Origin: Acetobacterium wieringae
Lineage (GTDB): Bacteria > Bacillota > Clostridia > Eubacteriales > Eubacteriaceae
NCBI RefSeq assembly: GCF_001766835.1
Contig: NZ_LKEU01000012.1
Coordinates: 1 to 64,000, forward strand
Direction of reading: 5' to 3'
Length of the DNA stretch: 64,000 bases
Part shown: positions 13,244 to 21,825 of the stretch, piece after piece
Numbering within the stretch: the first letter of the stretch is position 1
Layout: the number at the start of each line of letters is the position of its first letter
The notes under the pieces: generated by a model
The model's input: the letters and a program-made list of their open reading frames with translations, nothing else
What the model was told of the DNA's origin: nothing
Database searches by the model: none
Translations under genes and position numbers: made by a program

Positions 13244-13485
13244 AACAATCAGATCCCAGGGAAATCAAAAAACAAATTACCCTATGCGAGGTCAAACTGT
13301 ACGGATCGGAAATAACTGAGCCGGCAGAGTTTTTTAAAGATTGTGAGATATCAGCAACTGAACTTTCTGAATGTGTGGTGATCAAGGTAAAAGACACGCA
13401 TTCCGCCATTAAGATCAAAAAAACAGCATTATTGAGCTTAATGGGCTACCCGGGAAACCATCAAAAATATACTGAGAGGATTTGA
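13240..13485 (+). CDS. Hypothetical protein (81 aa)
   Basis: ATG 13240 overlaps the previous stop; a longer opening from 13201 lies inside that gene. The protein begins MKQSDPREIKKQ and has alternating beta strands (ITLCEVKLYG, CVVIKVKD) then a hydrophobic helix (ALLSLMGYPG). Function unknown, encoded just before recU. Confidence 0.55.
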   Translation: MKQSDPREIKKQITLCEVKLYGSEITEPAEFFKDCEISATELSECVVIKVKDTHSAIKIKKTALLSLMGYPGNHQKYTERI

Positions 13486-13487
13486 AC

Positions 13488-14096
13488 ATGACAAAGACAA
13501 TTTACAATGAGGAAAAGTATGTGGAGAAATATCAGGATCCAACTGCAGCTATGGCGATTGAGAATATCAACAAAGAAAACAAAAAAAATAGAAACAGGAT
13601 CCAGGGATACCGGAGCAGATCAATAGGGAAAAGCTTTGAAGGAATCATTGATCAAGCCTGCTTTAAATATGGAGATCTGGGAAGGGCAATTATTGAAAAG
13701 ACGCCGGAACCGATGAAGATTATCAGAAAAGGCGAAAAGGGACAGTTTACAGCATGCTTTGAAAAGAAAGCACAGCCGGATTACAAAGGGGTGCTATACA
13801 AAGGACAATCGATCATATTTGAAGCCAAAGCCACCGAAAAGGAACAAATAAAGAAAGATGTCATTACACCAGGGCAATTTGAATCTCTGGACAATCATTG
13901 GAAGATAAACGCCATTGTTTTTGTGATGGTGTGCTTCCAGCTTGAAAGATATTATCGCGTACCATGGGGAACTTGGCGGGAGATGGAGCTGCTTTATGGC
14001 AGGAAGTATTTAAAAGAATCGGATATTGAGGAATACAGAGTTTTTTTCAAGAATGGATGTCTGGATTTTCTAAATAACATTATGGAGGTAATCTGA
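13488..14096 (+). CDS. RecU-type Holliday junction resolvase
   Basis: This 202-aa protein carries the RecU core: GKSFEGIIDQ (about 47-56), KTPEPMKII, AQPDYKGVLY and IIFEAKATEK. The Asp, Glu and Lys in PDYKG and FEAKAT form the metal site expected for this PD-(D/E)XK fold. It would resolve junctions or branches in replicating phage DNA before packaging. ATG 13488 was chosen because GAGAGG lies 8 bases upstream; the in-frame TTG two codons earlier is too close. Confidence 0.88.
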   Translation: MTKTIYNEEKYVEKYQDPTAAMAIENINKENKKNRNRIQGYRSRSIGKSFEGIIDQACFKYGDLGRAIIEKTPEPMKIIRKGEKGQFTACFEKKAQPDYKGVLYKGQSIIFEAKATEKEQIKKDVITPGQFESLDNHWKINAIVFVMVCFQLERYYRVPWGTWREMELLYGRKYLKESDIEEYRVFFKNGCLDFLNNIMEVI

Positions 14097-14458
14097 TGAA
14101 ATTAAGCGATATTGGAAAAGAAAGAGAACAACAGTCGTTGCAAGAGCTATTTGAAGTTGAACTTGAAAAAGTCATTGAAAACATCATGGATAAGCGCACC
14201 TATCCGGGAGATAAGAGGAAAATTCAGATTAATGTGATCGTTGTTCCTAAAAGTGAAAGAGATAAACTGAGATTAACATACGATATTAAAACAACATTAG
14301 CGCCAATCATGGGTGGTGAAACAGGGATGGATATTATTACCACAATTACTGGAAAGTATGAAACCAGGCCGAGTATTTCAACAAGCAGAATACCAGGACA
14401 GGTTGATTACCGTGATGTGTTGCCAGACGATGATGGCGTTTATCCGGAGGAGGAATAA
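14096..14458 (+). CDS. Phage replication-terminator-like protein
   Basis: It is 120 aa, overlapping recU by one base. The pattern LEKVIENIMDKRTYPGDKRKI, then INVIVVPKSERDKLRL and KTTLAPIMGG, matches from memory the small phage proteins usually annotated as replication terminator proteins. That name has little experimental support. The C-terminal tail DDDGVYPEEE resembles the end of the next protein. Confidence 0.6.
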   Translation: MKLSDIGKEREQQSLQELFEVELEKVIENIMDKRTYPGDKRKIQINVIVVPKSERDKLRLTYDIKTTLAPIMGGETGMDIITTITGKYETRPSISTSRIPGQVDYRDVLPDDDGVYPEEE

Positions 14459-14460
14459 AA

Positions 14461-14796
14461 ATGTACTATTTGAGAAAACAGCCACATGAGGCAACCATAC
14501 CAGCATTACCAAAAACAGACGGGAGTTTTATCCCGGAACGAAAATATGTAACAGACGATAGAGCGATATATGTACACCCAAATTACAACAGATATTACCG
14601 AGGAAAATTTAGAGGTATAGATGGGAAGTATCAAGGGATGGAGGTTTATCAGTGCAAAACATTAAAAGGGATATTGCAGTTGCGACAATCGACTTTTAAT
14701 TACTCAGGGGAATGGTTTGATGTATATGATGAAAATGGACAGGTGGACATCAGTGGCATGATGCCAGATAAAGATAGTATTTATCCGGAGGAATAG
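14461..14796 (+). CDS. Hypothetical protein (111 aa)
   Basis: It starts two bases after the previous stop, with GGAGGAGG in the end of that gene. It is Tyr-rich (RAIYVHPNYNRYYRGKFRG) and ends DKDSIYPEE, like the tail of its neighbour, because the codons for YPEE carry the ribosome binding site of the next gene. No family is recognised. Confidence 0.6.
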   Translation: MYYLRKQPHEATIPALPKTDGSFIPERKYVTDDRAIYVHPNYNRYYRGKFRGIDGKYQGMEVYQCKTLKGILQLRQSTFNYSGEWFDVYDENGQVDISGMMPDKDSIYPEE

Positions 14797-14799
14797 AAC

Positions 14800-15348
14800 A
14801 TGGACACATTGACATTATTGATAGTTCTAATGGCAGTTGTCACACTGATGTGGATTGTTGCTTCATATACAGAGATTGAGAAACTGAAAATCACAGTGTA
14901 TGGTGATGGAAATAAAAAAGAAGTTATTCAGCCTGTGGGAGAAGTTGAAACGGTGCTCAGCAGAATCGGGGAAGCATTTAAAAATGTAGGACATGCATGG
15001 GAGGTTACATTTGCCGGCCGGATACAAAAGCTTGATGAAAACAAAATATATTATTTGGCTCACCCATGCACGTCCGGGGGAAAAAGCATTAGTGAAAATA
15101 AAATAAGAGAAGAGTTTTTATATCAAAGGATTATTAACGAGAATCCAGGCATTAGGATCATTCGTCCGCTGCAGATAATCCCAGAAGGTATGGCACATGA
15201 AGAAGCAATGCGCCGGTGCTTTAACATGCTGGACGCTGCTCATGTCATTATATTACCAATGGGGTGGAATCAGAGCAATGGCTGCACCCAGGAGAATAAC
15301 CGGGCAGAAGAAAAAGACATTGAAAAAGTATACTTAAATACGAATTAG
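14800..15348 (+). CDS. Membrane-anchored DUF4406-like (nucleoside deoxyribosyltransferase fold) protein
   Basis: This 182-aa protein begins with one membrane helix (about 4-22, LTLLIVLMAVVTLMWIVA), then a linker, then a DUF4406-type domain from about 85: YYLAHPCTSGG, a helix of charged residues, and VIILPMGWNQSNGCTQE. The YLAHP start and the SNG...E loop correspond to nucleotide and catalytic sites in nucleoside 2-deoxyribosyltransferase relatives. A membrane anchor on this fold is unusual. A role in nucleotide metabolism or base exchange is only inferred. Confidence 0.65.
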   Translation: MDTLTLLIVLMAVVTLMWIVASYTEIEKLKITVYGDGNKKEVIQPVGEVETVLSRIGEAFKNVGHAWEVTFAGRIQKLDENKIYYLAHPCTSGGKSISENKIREEFLYQRIINENPGIRIIRPLQIIPEGMAHEEAMRRCFNMLDAAHVIILPMGWNQSNGCTQENNRAEEKDIEKVYLNTN

Positions 15349-15356
15349 GGGGAACC

Positions 15357-15917
15357 ATGAACGACGAAAGACTAATGGCAATCATAAAAACAACAGCAGA
15401 AGAAGCGGCCGAGACTTCATCCACAAAGACATTGTTAAAGTTTCAAAAAGGAAATCTCATGAAAGACAATAAACGATCAACCTTTAAAAAAACAGAATCG
15501 CTCCTTTATAATTACCCGAAGTTTAAGCAAATTATAAAGGAGCGGGAAGAGGTCCTATCCTGTGAGTCCAGCTTCTTCCCCAAAGGTAAGAGTGCAGACA
15601 TTGTCCGGTATTCAAAGCAGCCTCAAGGGTCTAAAGATATTGAGGAGATTATCAAAGAGAAGCACGACGCATATGAGCTATCACTGGAAAGAACAAAGCG
15701 ATCAGTCAAACTGATCGACGATGCATTGGGTAAGCTTATTGATGATCCTTATTATGAAATCATCCCGGCAAAGTACTTTGATGTCAAAACACATGAACAG
15801 ATTGCTGAGATGTTTGGCAAAGATATATCAACGATAACCAGGAATAAAAGCCGGTTGGTGAATGAGCTAAAGATCATTCTATTTAGTGATGAAGCCATCA
15901 CCGAACTGTTTACCTGA
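15357..15917 (+). CDS. ArpU/sigma-like late transcription regulator
   Basis: This 186-aa protein has a C-terminal helix-turn-helix resembling sigma-70 region 4 (about 135-180; KYFDVKTHEQIAEMFGKD, then STITRNKSRLVNEL), the pattern of ArpU-family regulators of phage late genes. It is the last gene before the late control region, as expected for a late activator. The ribosome binding site AGGGGGAACC is upstream. The target would be the palindrome/promoter region at 15922-15973. Confidence 0.75.
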   Translation: MNDERLMAIIKTTAEEAAETSSTKTLLKFQKGNLMKDNKRSTFKKTESLLYNYPKFKQIIKEREEVLSCESSFFPKGKSADIVRYSKQPQGSKDIEEIIKEKHDAYELSLERTKRSVKLIDDALGKLIDDPYYEIIPAKYFDVKTHEQIAEMFGKDISTITRNKSRLVNELKIILFSDEAITELFT

Positions 15918-15921
15918 GCAC

Positions 15922-15973
15922 TTGACAAATGCACAATGAGCGCACAATTGATGCCATTGTGTGCTCATAATAT
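15922..15973 (+). promoter_or_regulatory. Late-gene control region with palindrome
   Basis: GAGCGCACAAT (15938-15948) pairs with ATTGTGTGCTC (15956-15966). A third GCACAAT lies at 15931-15937, a TTGACA at 15922-15927 and TAATAT at 15968-15973. The -35 and -10 boxes are not at standard spacing, so an activator is probably required. The region sits between the ArpU-like regulator and the packaging genes. Confidence 0.55.
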
Positions 15974-16044
15974 AAGAGATATACTATTACCGTGCAATAA
16001 CTTCAATGAGTCACCTCCTTTCAAAGAGAAGCAGGCAGAAGAAG

Positions 16045-16075
16045 AGCAGCGGGCAACCGTTGCTTTTTCTTTTAT
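16045..16075 (+). terminator. Intrinsic terminator between the late control region and the late genes
   Basis: AGCAGCGG/CCGTTGCT with a GCAA tetraloop is followed by TTTTTCTTTT. It would stop transcripts from the early operon and from any promoter at 15922-15973 before they reach the HNH gene, unless antiterminated. Confidence 0.75.
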
Positions 16076-16090
16076 AGAATGGAATAGGAT

Positions 16091-16567
16091 ATGCCAATAA
16101 AGAAATACTGCAGCTATACCGGATGCCGGGTGCTGCTGGATGAAGATGTGAAGTACTGTGACAGACATAAGAAGCAGACACGAGAACACAAAGCTTCACG
16201 GGATCGTGAGTATAAACGGAACAGGGATGACAACAAAGAGCAGGACTTCTACCGATCGACAACATGGGTGAATACCAGGGAAGGTGCCATGTCCTATTAC
16301 TTTGGCATTGATATCTTTGAATACTATACGACCGGTATGATCGTTGAAGCTACTACGGGGCATCATATCGTGCCAATCAAAGAAGACTGGTCAAAAAGAT
16401 ATGATGCAAACAATCTTATTCCTTTAACAGAAAAGAGTCATCAATATATTCACAATGAATATGAGAAGGGCAATAAAAAACAAATGCAGGATATTTTATT
16501 TGAAATGAAAATTAAATTTTTCATGGACTACAGGGTGGGGGTACAAAAAACTTTTGAAACCCTCTGA
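16091..16567 (+). CDS. HNH endonuclease (packaging-associated)
   Basis: This 158-aa protein has an N-terminal Cys/His cluster (CSYTGCRVLL...CDRH, residues about 6-29) and an HNH motif from about residue 95: GHHIVPIKEDW, DANNLIPLTEKSHQYIH. HNH proteins encoded directly before TerS are found in cos-type phages and are needed for terminase cleavage in phages such as HK97. ATG 16091 has only a weak GGAATAGG ahead. Confidence 0.85.
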   Translation: MPIKKYCSYTGCRVLLDEDVKYCDRHKKQTREHKASRDREYKRNRDDNKEQDFYRSTTWVNTREGAMSYYFGIDIFEYYTTGMIVEATTGHHIVPIKEDWSKRYDANNLIPLTEKSHQYIHNEYEKGNKKQMQDILFEMKIKFFMDYRVGVQKTFETL

Positions 16568-16630
16568 CGGTCGCGTATCCAAAGATCGGAGGAACGAAAA
16601 TGTAAAATTTTAGGGTAGGGGGGGGTCTGC
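16568..16630. other. Candidate cos region between HNH and TerS
   Basis: This 63-base gap has GTCGCGTATCC followed by a G-rich run (TAGGGTAGGGGGGGG). G-rich stretches next to terS are common in cos phages of Firmicutes, from memory. It also contains GGAGGAACGAAA followed by ATG-TAA, a start directly followed by a stop. Neither cleavage site nor overhang can be read from sequence alone. Confidence 0.3.
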
Positions 16631-17014
16631 GTGAAGAAAACTGCTCCAAGTTGGATGAACGATCAGGCCAAAAAAGAATGGCGCAGAGTTTTAAAATTAA
16701 TAATTGAAGAAGAAAAAGAGCTCGAAGAAAAAGATTTTAAGACCCTGGAAACCTATTGTGTGAATTATGCGAAATGGCTTAAGTGTGAGGAAATCTTAGA
16801 TTCTAAAGGCCTGACATTTGAAACACCAAATGGGTACATTCAGCAACGTCCGGAAGTAGCGATCGGGAACAAAGCCCAGGAACGGCTTTTGGCAACCGCT
16901 AAAGAATTAGGCCTGACACCTGCTTCAAGATCCCGTATGAATCGTCATAAAATTTATGAAAAAACAGAAGAGTTTGATGAAGAGCTCGAAGAAATGATTA
17001 GCGATGGCACTTAA
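16631..17014 (+). CDS. terS: Terminase small subunit, P27 family
   Basis: It is 127 aa and starts at GTG 16631 after a G-run that may serve as ribosome binding site. The helical N-terminal half, the central ETPNGYIQQRPEVAIGNKA segment (shown in part as NGYIQQRPEVAI) and LGLTPASRSRM are typical of the P27 family. It recognises phage DNA and loads the large subunit. It overlaps terL by 11 bases. Confidence 0.88.
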   Translation: MKKTAPSWMNDQAKKEWRRVLKLIIEEEKELEEKDFKTLETYCVNYAKWLKCEEILDSKGLTFETPNGYIQQRPEVAIGNKAQERLLATAKELGLTPASRSRMNRHKIYEKTEEFDEELEEMISDGT

Positions 17015-18629
17015 GAAATGGGTTATCGAAAAAATAAAAGAGCTCAAACTGAAATGGAACAATGACGATTATTACTTTGACGAGGATGAAGCGGAGAAAA
17101 TTTGGCGATTCATCGGTAAACTGAAAAATGACAAAGGGATCACATCACGATTTGAAATAATCGGGTTTCAGTTTGAGATCATCACAGAAATTCTCTGTGT
17201 TAAAGACCGGGAAAATCACAGAAGAAAACACCGGGAAGTCCATATAAACATGGCAAGGAAAAACGGGAAGTCCTTTATCATTGCCATCATCATTACATAT
17301 TTATTCTTTTGCCAACCTAAAATTAGGGGGGCTATTTTTATATTGACAGCGAATGATGTTAAACAGGCCGGTGAGTTGTTTGATACGGTTTGCTATTTCA
17401 TAAAGACGAATCGGACACTGAAAAAATACTGTCGGTTTGTAGAATCAAAAAGACTGGTGATCCGTAAAGATAACCGCAACAAATTGATGGTCCTTTCCAG
17501 TGATGCCACCGGAGCAGATTCCTATTCTGACTATGTGGCATGCCTGGATGAAATACATGAGAGTAAGAATGACCGGATGTATGGGAAGTTGGGAACCGGT
17601 CAGGGTGCCTGGGATGATCCGCTGCTTATCACCATCACCACGGCCAGCTCCGGAGAGGATGAAACAAACTTGGAACAACAGCTTTACACCAGATGTAAAA
17701 AGATTGAGATTGAAAATGATGAAGATCCGACTTTTTATTATAAGATTTATGAAGCAGATAAGGGCTGTGACTTAGAGGATCAGAAGCAATGGGAAAAAGC
17801 AAACCCTGGGATTGATATTTTCAGGAGCCGGAAAGACATTGAAGTAATGGCCCGAAAAGCAAAGCAGATGCCATTGCAGGAAAATATGTTCCGGAGGATG
17901 TTCTTAAACCAGCATGTCGTTTTGGATGGCGAAAAGGGAGCCATTAACATGGATCTCTGGGACCTGTGCACAAAAGATATATCATACGATTCATTAAAAG
18001 GTCTGCCATGCTGGAATGGATTGGATTTATCATCATCCAAAGATATTACAGCCTTTGTTCAGGTGTTCTATGATGAACTGATGGATAAATTTATCATCTG
18101 GCCACACTTGTTTACTCCGAAAGATACGGTGATAAAAAGAGAAGAAGAGGATAAAAACCCGTATTCAAAGTGGATTAAAGATGGCGAACTTATTGCCTTA
18201 TCAGGAAAGTATATTAATTTTGAATTACTCATGGATTATGTTTACACAATCGAAGAGGATTTTGAATTTCAGGAATCCGGGTTCGACCGTTGGGGATCCC
18301 CAACGATCTTAAACCGGCTGGAAGAAAAATGGGACATCGTGCCCATGGGCCAGGGCATGCAGACCATGACGCCGATCATTAATGATTTTGAATGTCTGCT
18401 CATTGATGAACGGATTATCATTGTCGATAATGATTGTTTCCGGACAATGGCCAAAAACTGTGTGGCTGTGTTTGATGATGCCATGAACGTGAAATATTCA
18501 AAGCGTAAGAGCCGGTTTAAAATAGATGGCATCATTGGTATGCTCATGGGTTTATGTTTGGCCATTGATGCAAATAAGATCAGTCATTATGACATGGTCG
18601 GAGCATTGGAACAATTGGAAAGGATGTGA
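17004..18629 (+). CDS. terL: Terminase large subunit
   Basis: This 541-aa DNA-packaging motor has an ATPase domain with Walker A-like NMARKNGKSF (about 88-97) and Walker B ACLDEIHE (about 178-185), followed by a coupling ITITTAS. The nuclease domain is C-terminal, with acidic residues in NGLDLSSSKDIT (about 338) and ESGFDRWG. It belongs to the HK97/YmfN-type group that pairs with P27 TerS. Start and stop overlap both neighbours. Confidence 0.93.
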   Translation: MALKKWVIEKIKELKLKWNNDDYYFDEDEAEKIWRFIGKLKNDKGITSRFEIIGFQFEIITEILCVKDRENHRRKHREVHINMARKNGKSFIIAIIITYLFFCQPKIRGAIFILTANDVKQAGELFDTVCYFIKTNRTLKKYCRFVESKRLVIRKDNRNKLMVLSSDATGADSYSDYVACLDEIHESKNDRMYGKLGTGQGAWDDPLLITITTASSGEDETNLEQQLYTRCKKIEIENDEDPTFYYKIYEADKGCDLEDQKQWEKANPGIDIFRSRKDIEVMARKAKQMPLQENMFRRMFLNQHVVLDGEKGAINMDLWDLCTKDISYDSLKGLPCWNGLDLSSSKDITAFVQVFYDELMDKFIIWPHLFTPKDTVIKREEEDKNPYSKWIKDGELIALSGKYINFELLMDYVYTIEEDFEFQESGFDRWGSPTILNRLEEKWDIVPMGQGMQTMTPIINDFECLLIDERIIIVDNDCFRTMAKNCVAVFDDAMNVKYSKRKSRFKIDGIIGMLMGLCLAIDANKISHYDMVGALEQLERM

Positions 18630-18793
18630 TGACGTTAAAAAAATATATTATTGCAGAAATACTTGTGATTCTGGCTTGTATCATCTTTATTGGTACCACG
18701 TTTGTCATTAATACCTATGCAGGTTGTTATCTGCTGGGTGTTTTTTTGTTGCTGTATGGAATCAGCATCGTAAGGAAGGGAGGGGGTGACTAA
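18629..18793 (+). CDS. Small two-segment membrane protein between terminase and portal (54 aa)
   Basis: ATG 18629 overlaps the terL stop (TGATG). It encodes MTLKKYIIAEIL... with two hydrophobic segments (about 6-26 and 30-47) and a KGGGD end. Its final codons form the ribosome binding site of the portal gene. Small membrane proteins at this spot recur in related prophages; function unknown. Confidence 0.6.
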   Translation: MTLKKYIIAEILVILACIIFIGTTFVINTYAGCYLLGVFLLLYGISIVRKGGGD

Positions 18794-18795
18794 AT

Positions 18796-20031
18796 GTGAT
18801 CAGTAAATTCTTTGAAAAAAGAGAAGAAACGGCAACGGTACCAAGCTATTCAGACATCGAACTGGCCATGCTTAAAGCCTTTGGTATTGATGCAGAGGGT
18901 TATGTCAGTGACTGCGCTTTAAAAGAAGCAACCTATTTCACCTGTATTAAAATTATGAGTGAATCCATTGCAAAGATCCCGTGCTATTTAGTCCAGGAAA
19001 CCGAAAACGGAAATCTGCGATTAAAAAATGAGAGTCTTTATGAAAAGCTGGTCCTGCGACCAAACCCATATATGACGGCAATCGATTTTTGGAAAGCATT
19101 GGAAGTTAACCGGCATCATCTGGGAAATGGCTGTGCTTACATTGAAAAAGACGCCAAAGGAAATGTTTTAAACCTATGGCCAATTGAACTGCATCGGCTG
19201 ATTATTGACGATGCTGGATTAATCAGTTCAAAGTTAAAGAACCGGATCCTGGTGGAGTATACCCAAACAGGGAATTCAAACATTGAGTGCTGCTTCTATG
19301 ATGAGATTATTCATTTAAAATCATTTTCGAGTAATGGCATAAACAGTAAAGCGAACCGGGTCATGATGTCCAGCACCATCGACACCGGAATTAAGAGTCA
19401 GAAATATCTAAATGATCTCTATAATAACGGATTAACTAATAAGGCAGTTGTGCAATTAACATCAGACACACGAAAAGAACTGGACCTGAAAAATATTCAG
19501 GCGAAATTCGACCGGCTTTATTCAAACAACGGCCGTATTTTCACGGTGCCGGCCGGGTACAATGTCAGCACATTGAATCTATCTTTGGCCGATGCCCAAT
19601 TTGAGCAGATCCGGAGAATGTCAATCAGTCAGATTGCTTCCAGCTTTGGGATCAAGATGTTTCAGTTAAATGACCTGAAGGATACTAATAACAATAGTTT
19701 AGAGCAGCAGCAGTTATCTTTTTTAGTAGATACGCTGCTTATTTTATTTGAATCCATTGAACAAGAGATTGACTGGAAGCTGTTAAGGCCAGATCAACGG
19801 CAAAAAGGAATGAAATGCCGATTCAACACCAGTGTTATGCTGCGAACTACCGCCCAGGTGCAGGCAGATATTCTGACAAAATATGTGACATCTGGAATTT
19901 ATACACCCAATGAAGCCCGATTAATGACCCAGCAAATGGCAAAAGATGGAGCGGATGAGTTGGTGGTTAATTCAGGGGTCATGAAATTAAAAGACCTTGG
20001 AAAGAATGATGGGAAGGAGGTTAAAAAGTGA
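18796..20031 (+). CDS. Portal protein, HK97 family
   Basis: This 411-aa protein forms the dodecameric DNA entry ring of the capsid. The sequence has the family pattern: ALKEATYFTCIKIMSESIA near the N-terminus, RPNPYMTAIDFWKALE, LWPIELHRL, and a C-terminal DTLLILFESIEQE. GTG 18796 follows GGAGGGGGTG. It overlaps the protease gene by four bases. Confidence 0.92.
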   Translation: MISKFFEKREETATVPSYSDIELAMLKAFGIDAEGYVSDCALKEATYFTCIKIMSESIAKIPCYLVQETENGNLRLKNESLYEKLVLRPNPYMTAIDFWKALEVNRHHLGNGCAYIEKDAKGNVLNLWPIELHRLIIDDAGLISSKLKNRILVEYTQTGNSNIECCFYDEIIHLKSFSSNGINSKANRVMMSSTIDTGIKSQKYLNDLYNNGLTNKAVVQLTSDTRKELDLKNIQAKFDRLYSNNGRIFTVPAGYNVSTLNLSLADAQFEQIRRMSISQIASSFGIKMFQLNDLKDTNNNSLEQQQLSFLVDTLLILFESIEQEIDWKLLRPDQRQKGMKCRFNTSVMLRTTAQVQADILTKYVTSGIYTPNEARLMTQQMAKDGADELVVNSGVMKLKDLGKNDGKEVKK

Positions 20032-20666
20032 CAAGAAAAAGAAGTGATGGACCAGTGAAAGAAATAAGAAATACCAATGGAATTGAGATCCGGGCCAAAA
20101 CAGAGGAAGAGGACAGAAAAACCATTGGCGGTTACGCCCTCCGTTACAACTCACCAACAAAAATTATTGATTGGTGGGGTGATGAATTTCTGGAAGAATT
20201 TGCCCAGGGCGCTTTTGACGAATCAATCCAGTCAAGAGTTGTCAAAGCATTATGGAACCACCAGACATCATGCCCGTTAGGATCTACCCGGAGCCAGACA
20301 CTCCGATTTAACGAGGATCCGGAAGGACTGAATTATGATGTGGATTTGCCGGAAAATACCTGGGGAAATGATGCCTATGAAAGTGTTCAACGGGGTGATG
20401 TGGATGGATCCAGCTTTGGGTTCATAACCAAAGAGGAAAAGTGGAGCGTCATTGATTATGAAGGCAGGAAGATTGACAAACGAACCATCACCCGGGCCGA
20501 TCTGATTGAAGTAAGCCCCTGTACCTTCCCGGCCTATGACAGCAGTGAGATAAACTGCAGAAGTTTTGAAGAAATTAAAGAACAACGGGAAAATCAGAAA
20601 ATGCCTGAGAGCAGTCAGACATTGGAAATTGAAAAACTGAGAACACAAATTTTATTAAATATTTAG
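20028..20666 (+). CDS. Prohead protease, HK97 family
   Basis: The protein is 212 aa. The His of ALWNHQ (about residue 83) and the Ser of GSSFGF (about 128) are the likely catalytic pair of this serine protease, with EVSPCTFPAY after them. It trims the capsid scaffold during head maturation. The capsid gene downstream encodes the helical delta region that it would remove. GTG 20028 overlaps the portal stop. Confidence 0.9.
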   Translation: MTRKRSDGPVKEIRNTNGIEIRAKTEEEDRKTIGGYALRYNSPTKIIDWWGDEFLEEFAQGAFDESIQSRVVKALWNHQTSCPLGSTRSQTLRFNEDPEGLNYDVDLPENTWGNDAYESVQRGDVDGSSFGFITKEEKWSVIDYEGRKIDKRTITRADLIEVSPCTFPAYDSSEINCRSFEEIKEQRENQKMPESSQTLEIEKLRTQILLNI

Positions 20667-20675
20667 GAGAGTAGA

Positions 20676-21806
20676 ATGAAAGACAAATTATTGGCATTAT
20701 TGAACGCAAAAAACGCTGAAAAAACCGCATTGGCACAAAGAGCGGATGGTGTTGACAGTGCAGAAGAATTAAGAAGCATCAATGCTAAGATCAGAAGCAT
20801 CTCTAATGAAATTGAAACCATCAATGAACTGATTAAGATTGCAGATGAATCTGAAAAACGGGAAAAAGAACGAGAAAAGCTGGTGCTAGTTGCACAGAAC
20901 AGAGAAACGGGCGCTTCCAGTGAAGAATACCGAGCAATCGCAAAAGTAATTCTAAAAAGAGATGTTACCCCAGAAGAAAGAGCCTTAGTCACGGTGGCTG
21001 ATAATGGCGCCATTCTTCCGGAAGAATTTGTTAACCAGCTGCAGTTATTGAGAAAAGGGTTCCCATCCCTGAAAAAATACTGCCATGTTATTCCAATTAC
21101 CGGGAAAACAGGGAAAATGCCTTTTGCGACGATCGGGACGAATAAACTATCTAAACTGGTATCGGGTTCGGCAATTCCTGAAGGATCAAAGGTCACCGAA
21201 GATATTAATTACTCCATCGACGATTACGGGAAAATCATCCCAGTCGAGAACAGCTTAACCGATGATGAAGTGGTTGGATTAATTCAAAATGTTATCACGC
21301 CTGAATTTGCGGAAGCATCGGTTCTGACAGAAAATGATGAAATACTGGCCATCATTACAGCCAATGCTGACGCAGTGTCCGGAGCCACCAGCTATGAAGA
21401 TGTGGAAGCTGCCATGAACGGCGTGCTGCCATCGTTAAGATCGGGCTTAGTGACCATCACCAATCTGTCCGGATACGTGTATTTAAAAGGTCTGAAGGAT
21501 GGGGAATTAAGACCGCTGAACTTGATCACAACGCTGCCAGACGGGACAGATGTATTCAATGGAAGACCAATCATCGTGATGGATGATGCCGATGTCGCAC
21601 CAACCACGCCAGGTGATATGATTTTCTATGTCACAAACTTATGGGCACTGGTTAAATTTTTCGACCGTAAAGGCTATGAAATTGGATCATCTAAAGAAGT
21701 GTTGTTTAATTACAACCAGACAGCAATCCGTGTATTAGAGCGTTTTGATGTTCAAAAACTGGATGACAGGGCTTGTAAGAAAATTGAATTCACAAAACCA
21801 GCCTAA
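20676..21806 (+). CDS. Major capsid protein, HK97 family
   Basis: This 376-aa protein has an N-terminal helical scaffold or delta domain (about 1-80) rich in Lys/Glu and a C-terminal HK97 fold: GAILPEEFVNQL, AIPEGSKVTED, IIPVENSLTDDE, VLTENDEILA and PIIVMDDADV. It is the shell protein, processed by the upstream protease. AGGAGAGTAG precedes the start. Confidence 0.93.
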   Translation: MKDKLLALLNAKNAEKTALAQRADGVDSAEELRSINAKIRSISNEIETINELIKIADESEKREKEREKLVLVAQNRETGASSEEYRAIAKVILKRDVTPEERALVTVADNGAILPEEFVNQLQLLRKGFPSLKKYCHVIPITGKTGKMPFATIGTNKLSKLVSGSAIPEGSKVTEDINYSIDDYGKIIPVENSLTDDEVVGLIQNVITPEFAEASVLTENDEILAIITANADAVSGATSYEDVEAAMNGVLPSLRSGLVTITNLSGYVYLKGLKDGELRPLNLITTLPDGTDVFNGRPIIVMDDADVAPTTPGDMIFYVTNLWALVKFFDRKGYEIGSSKEVLFNYNQTAIRVLERFDVQKLDDRACKKIEFTKPA

Positions 21807-21825
21807 AAGGATGAGGGGATAATGA

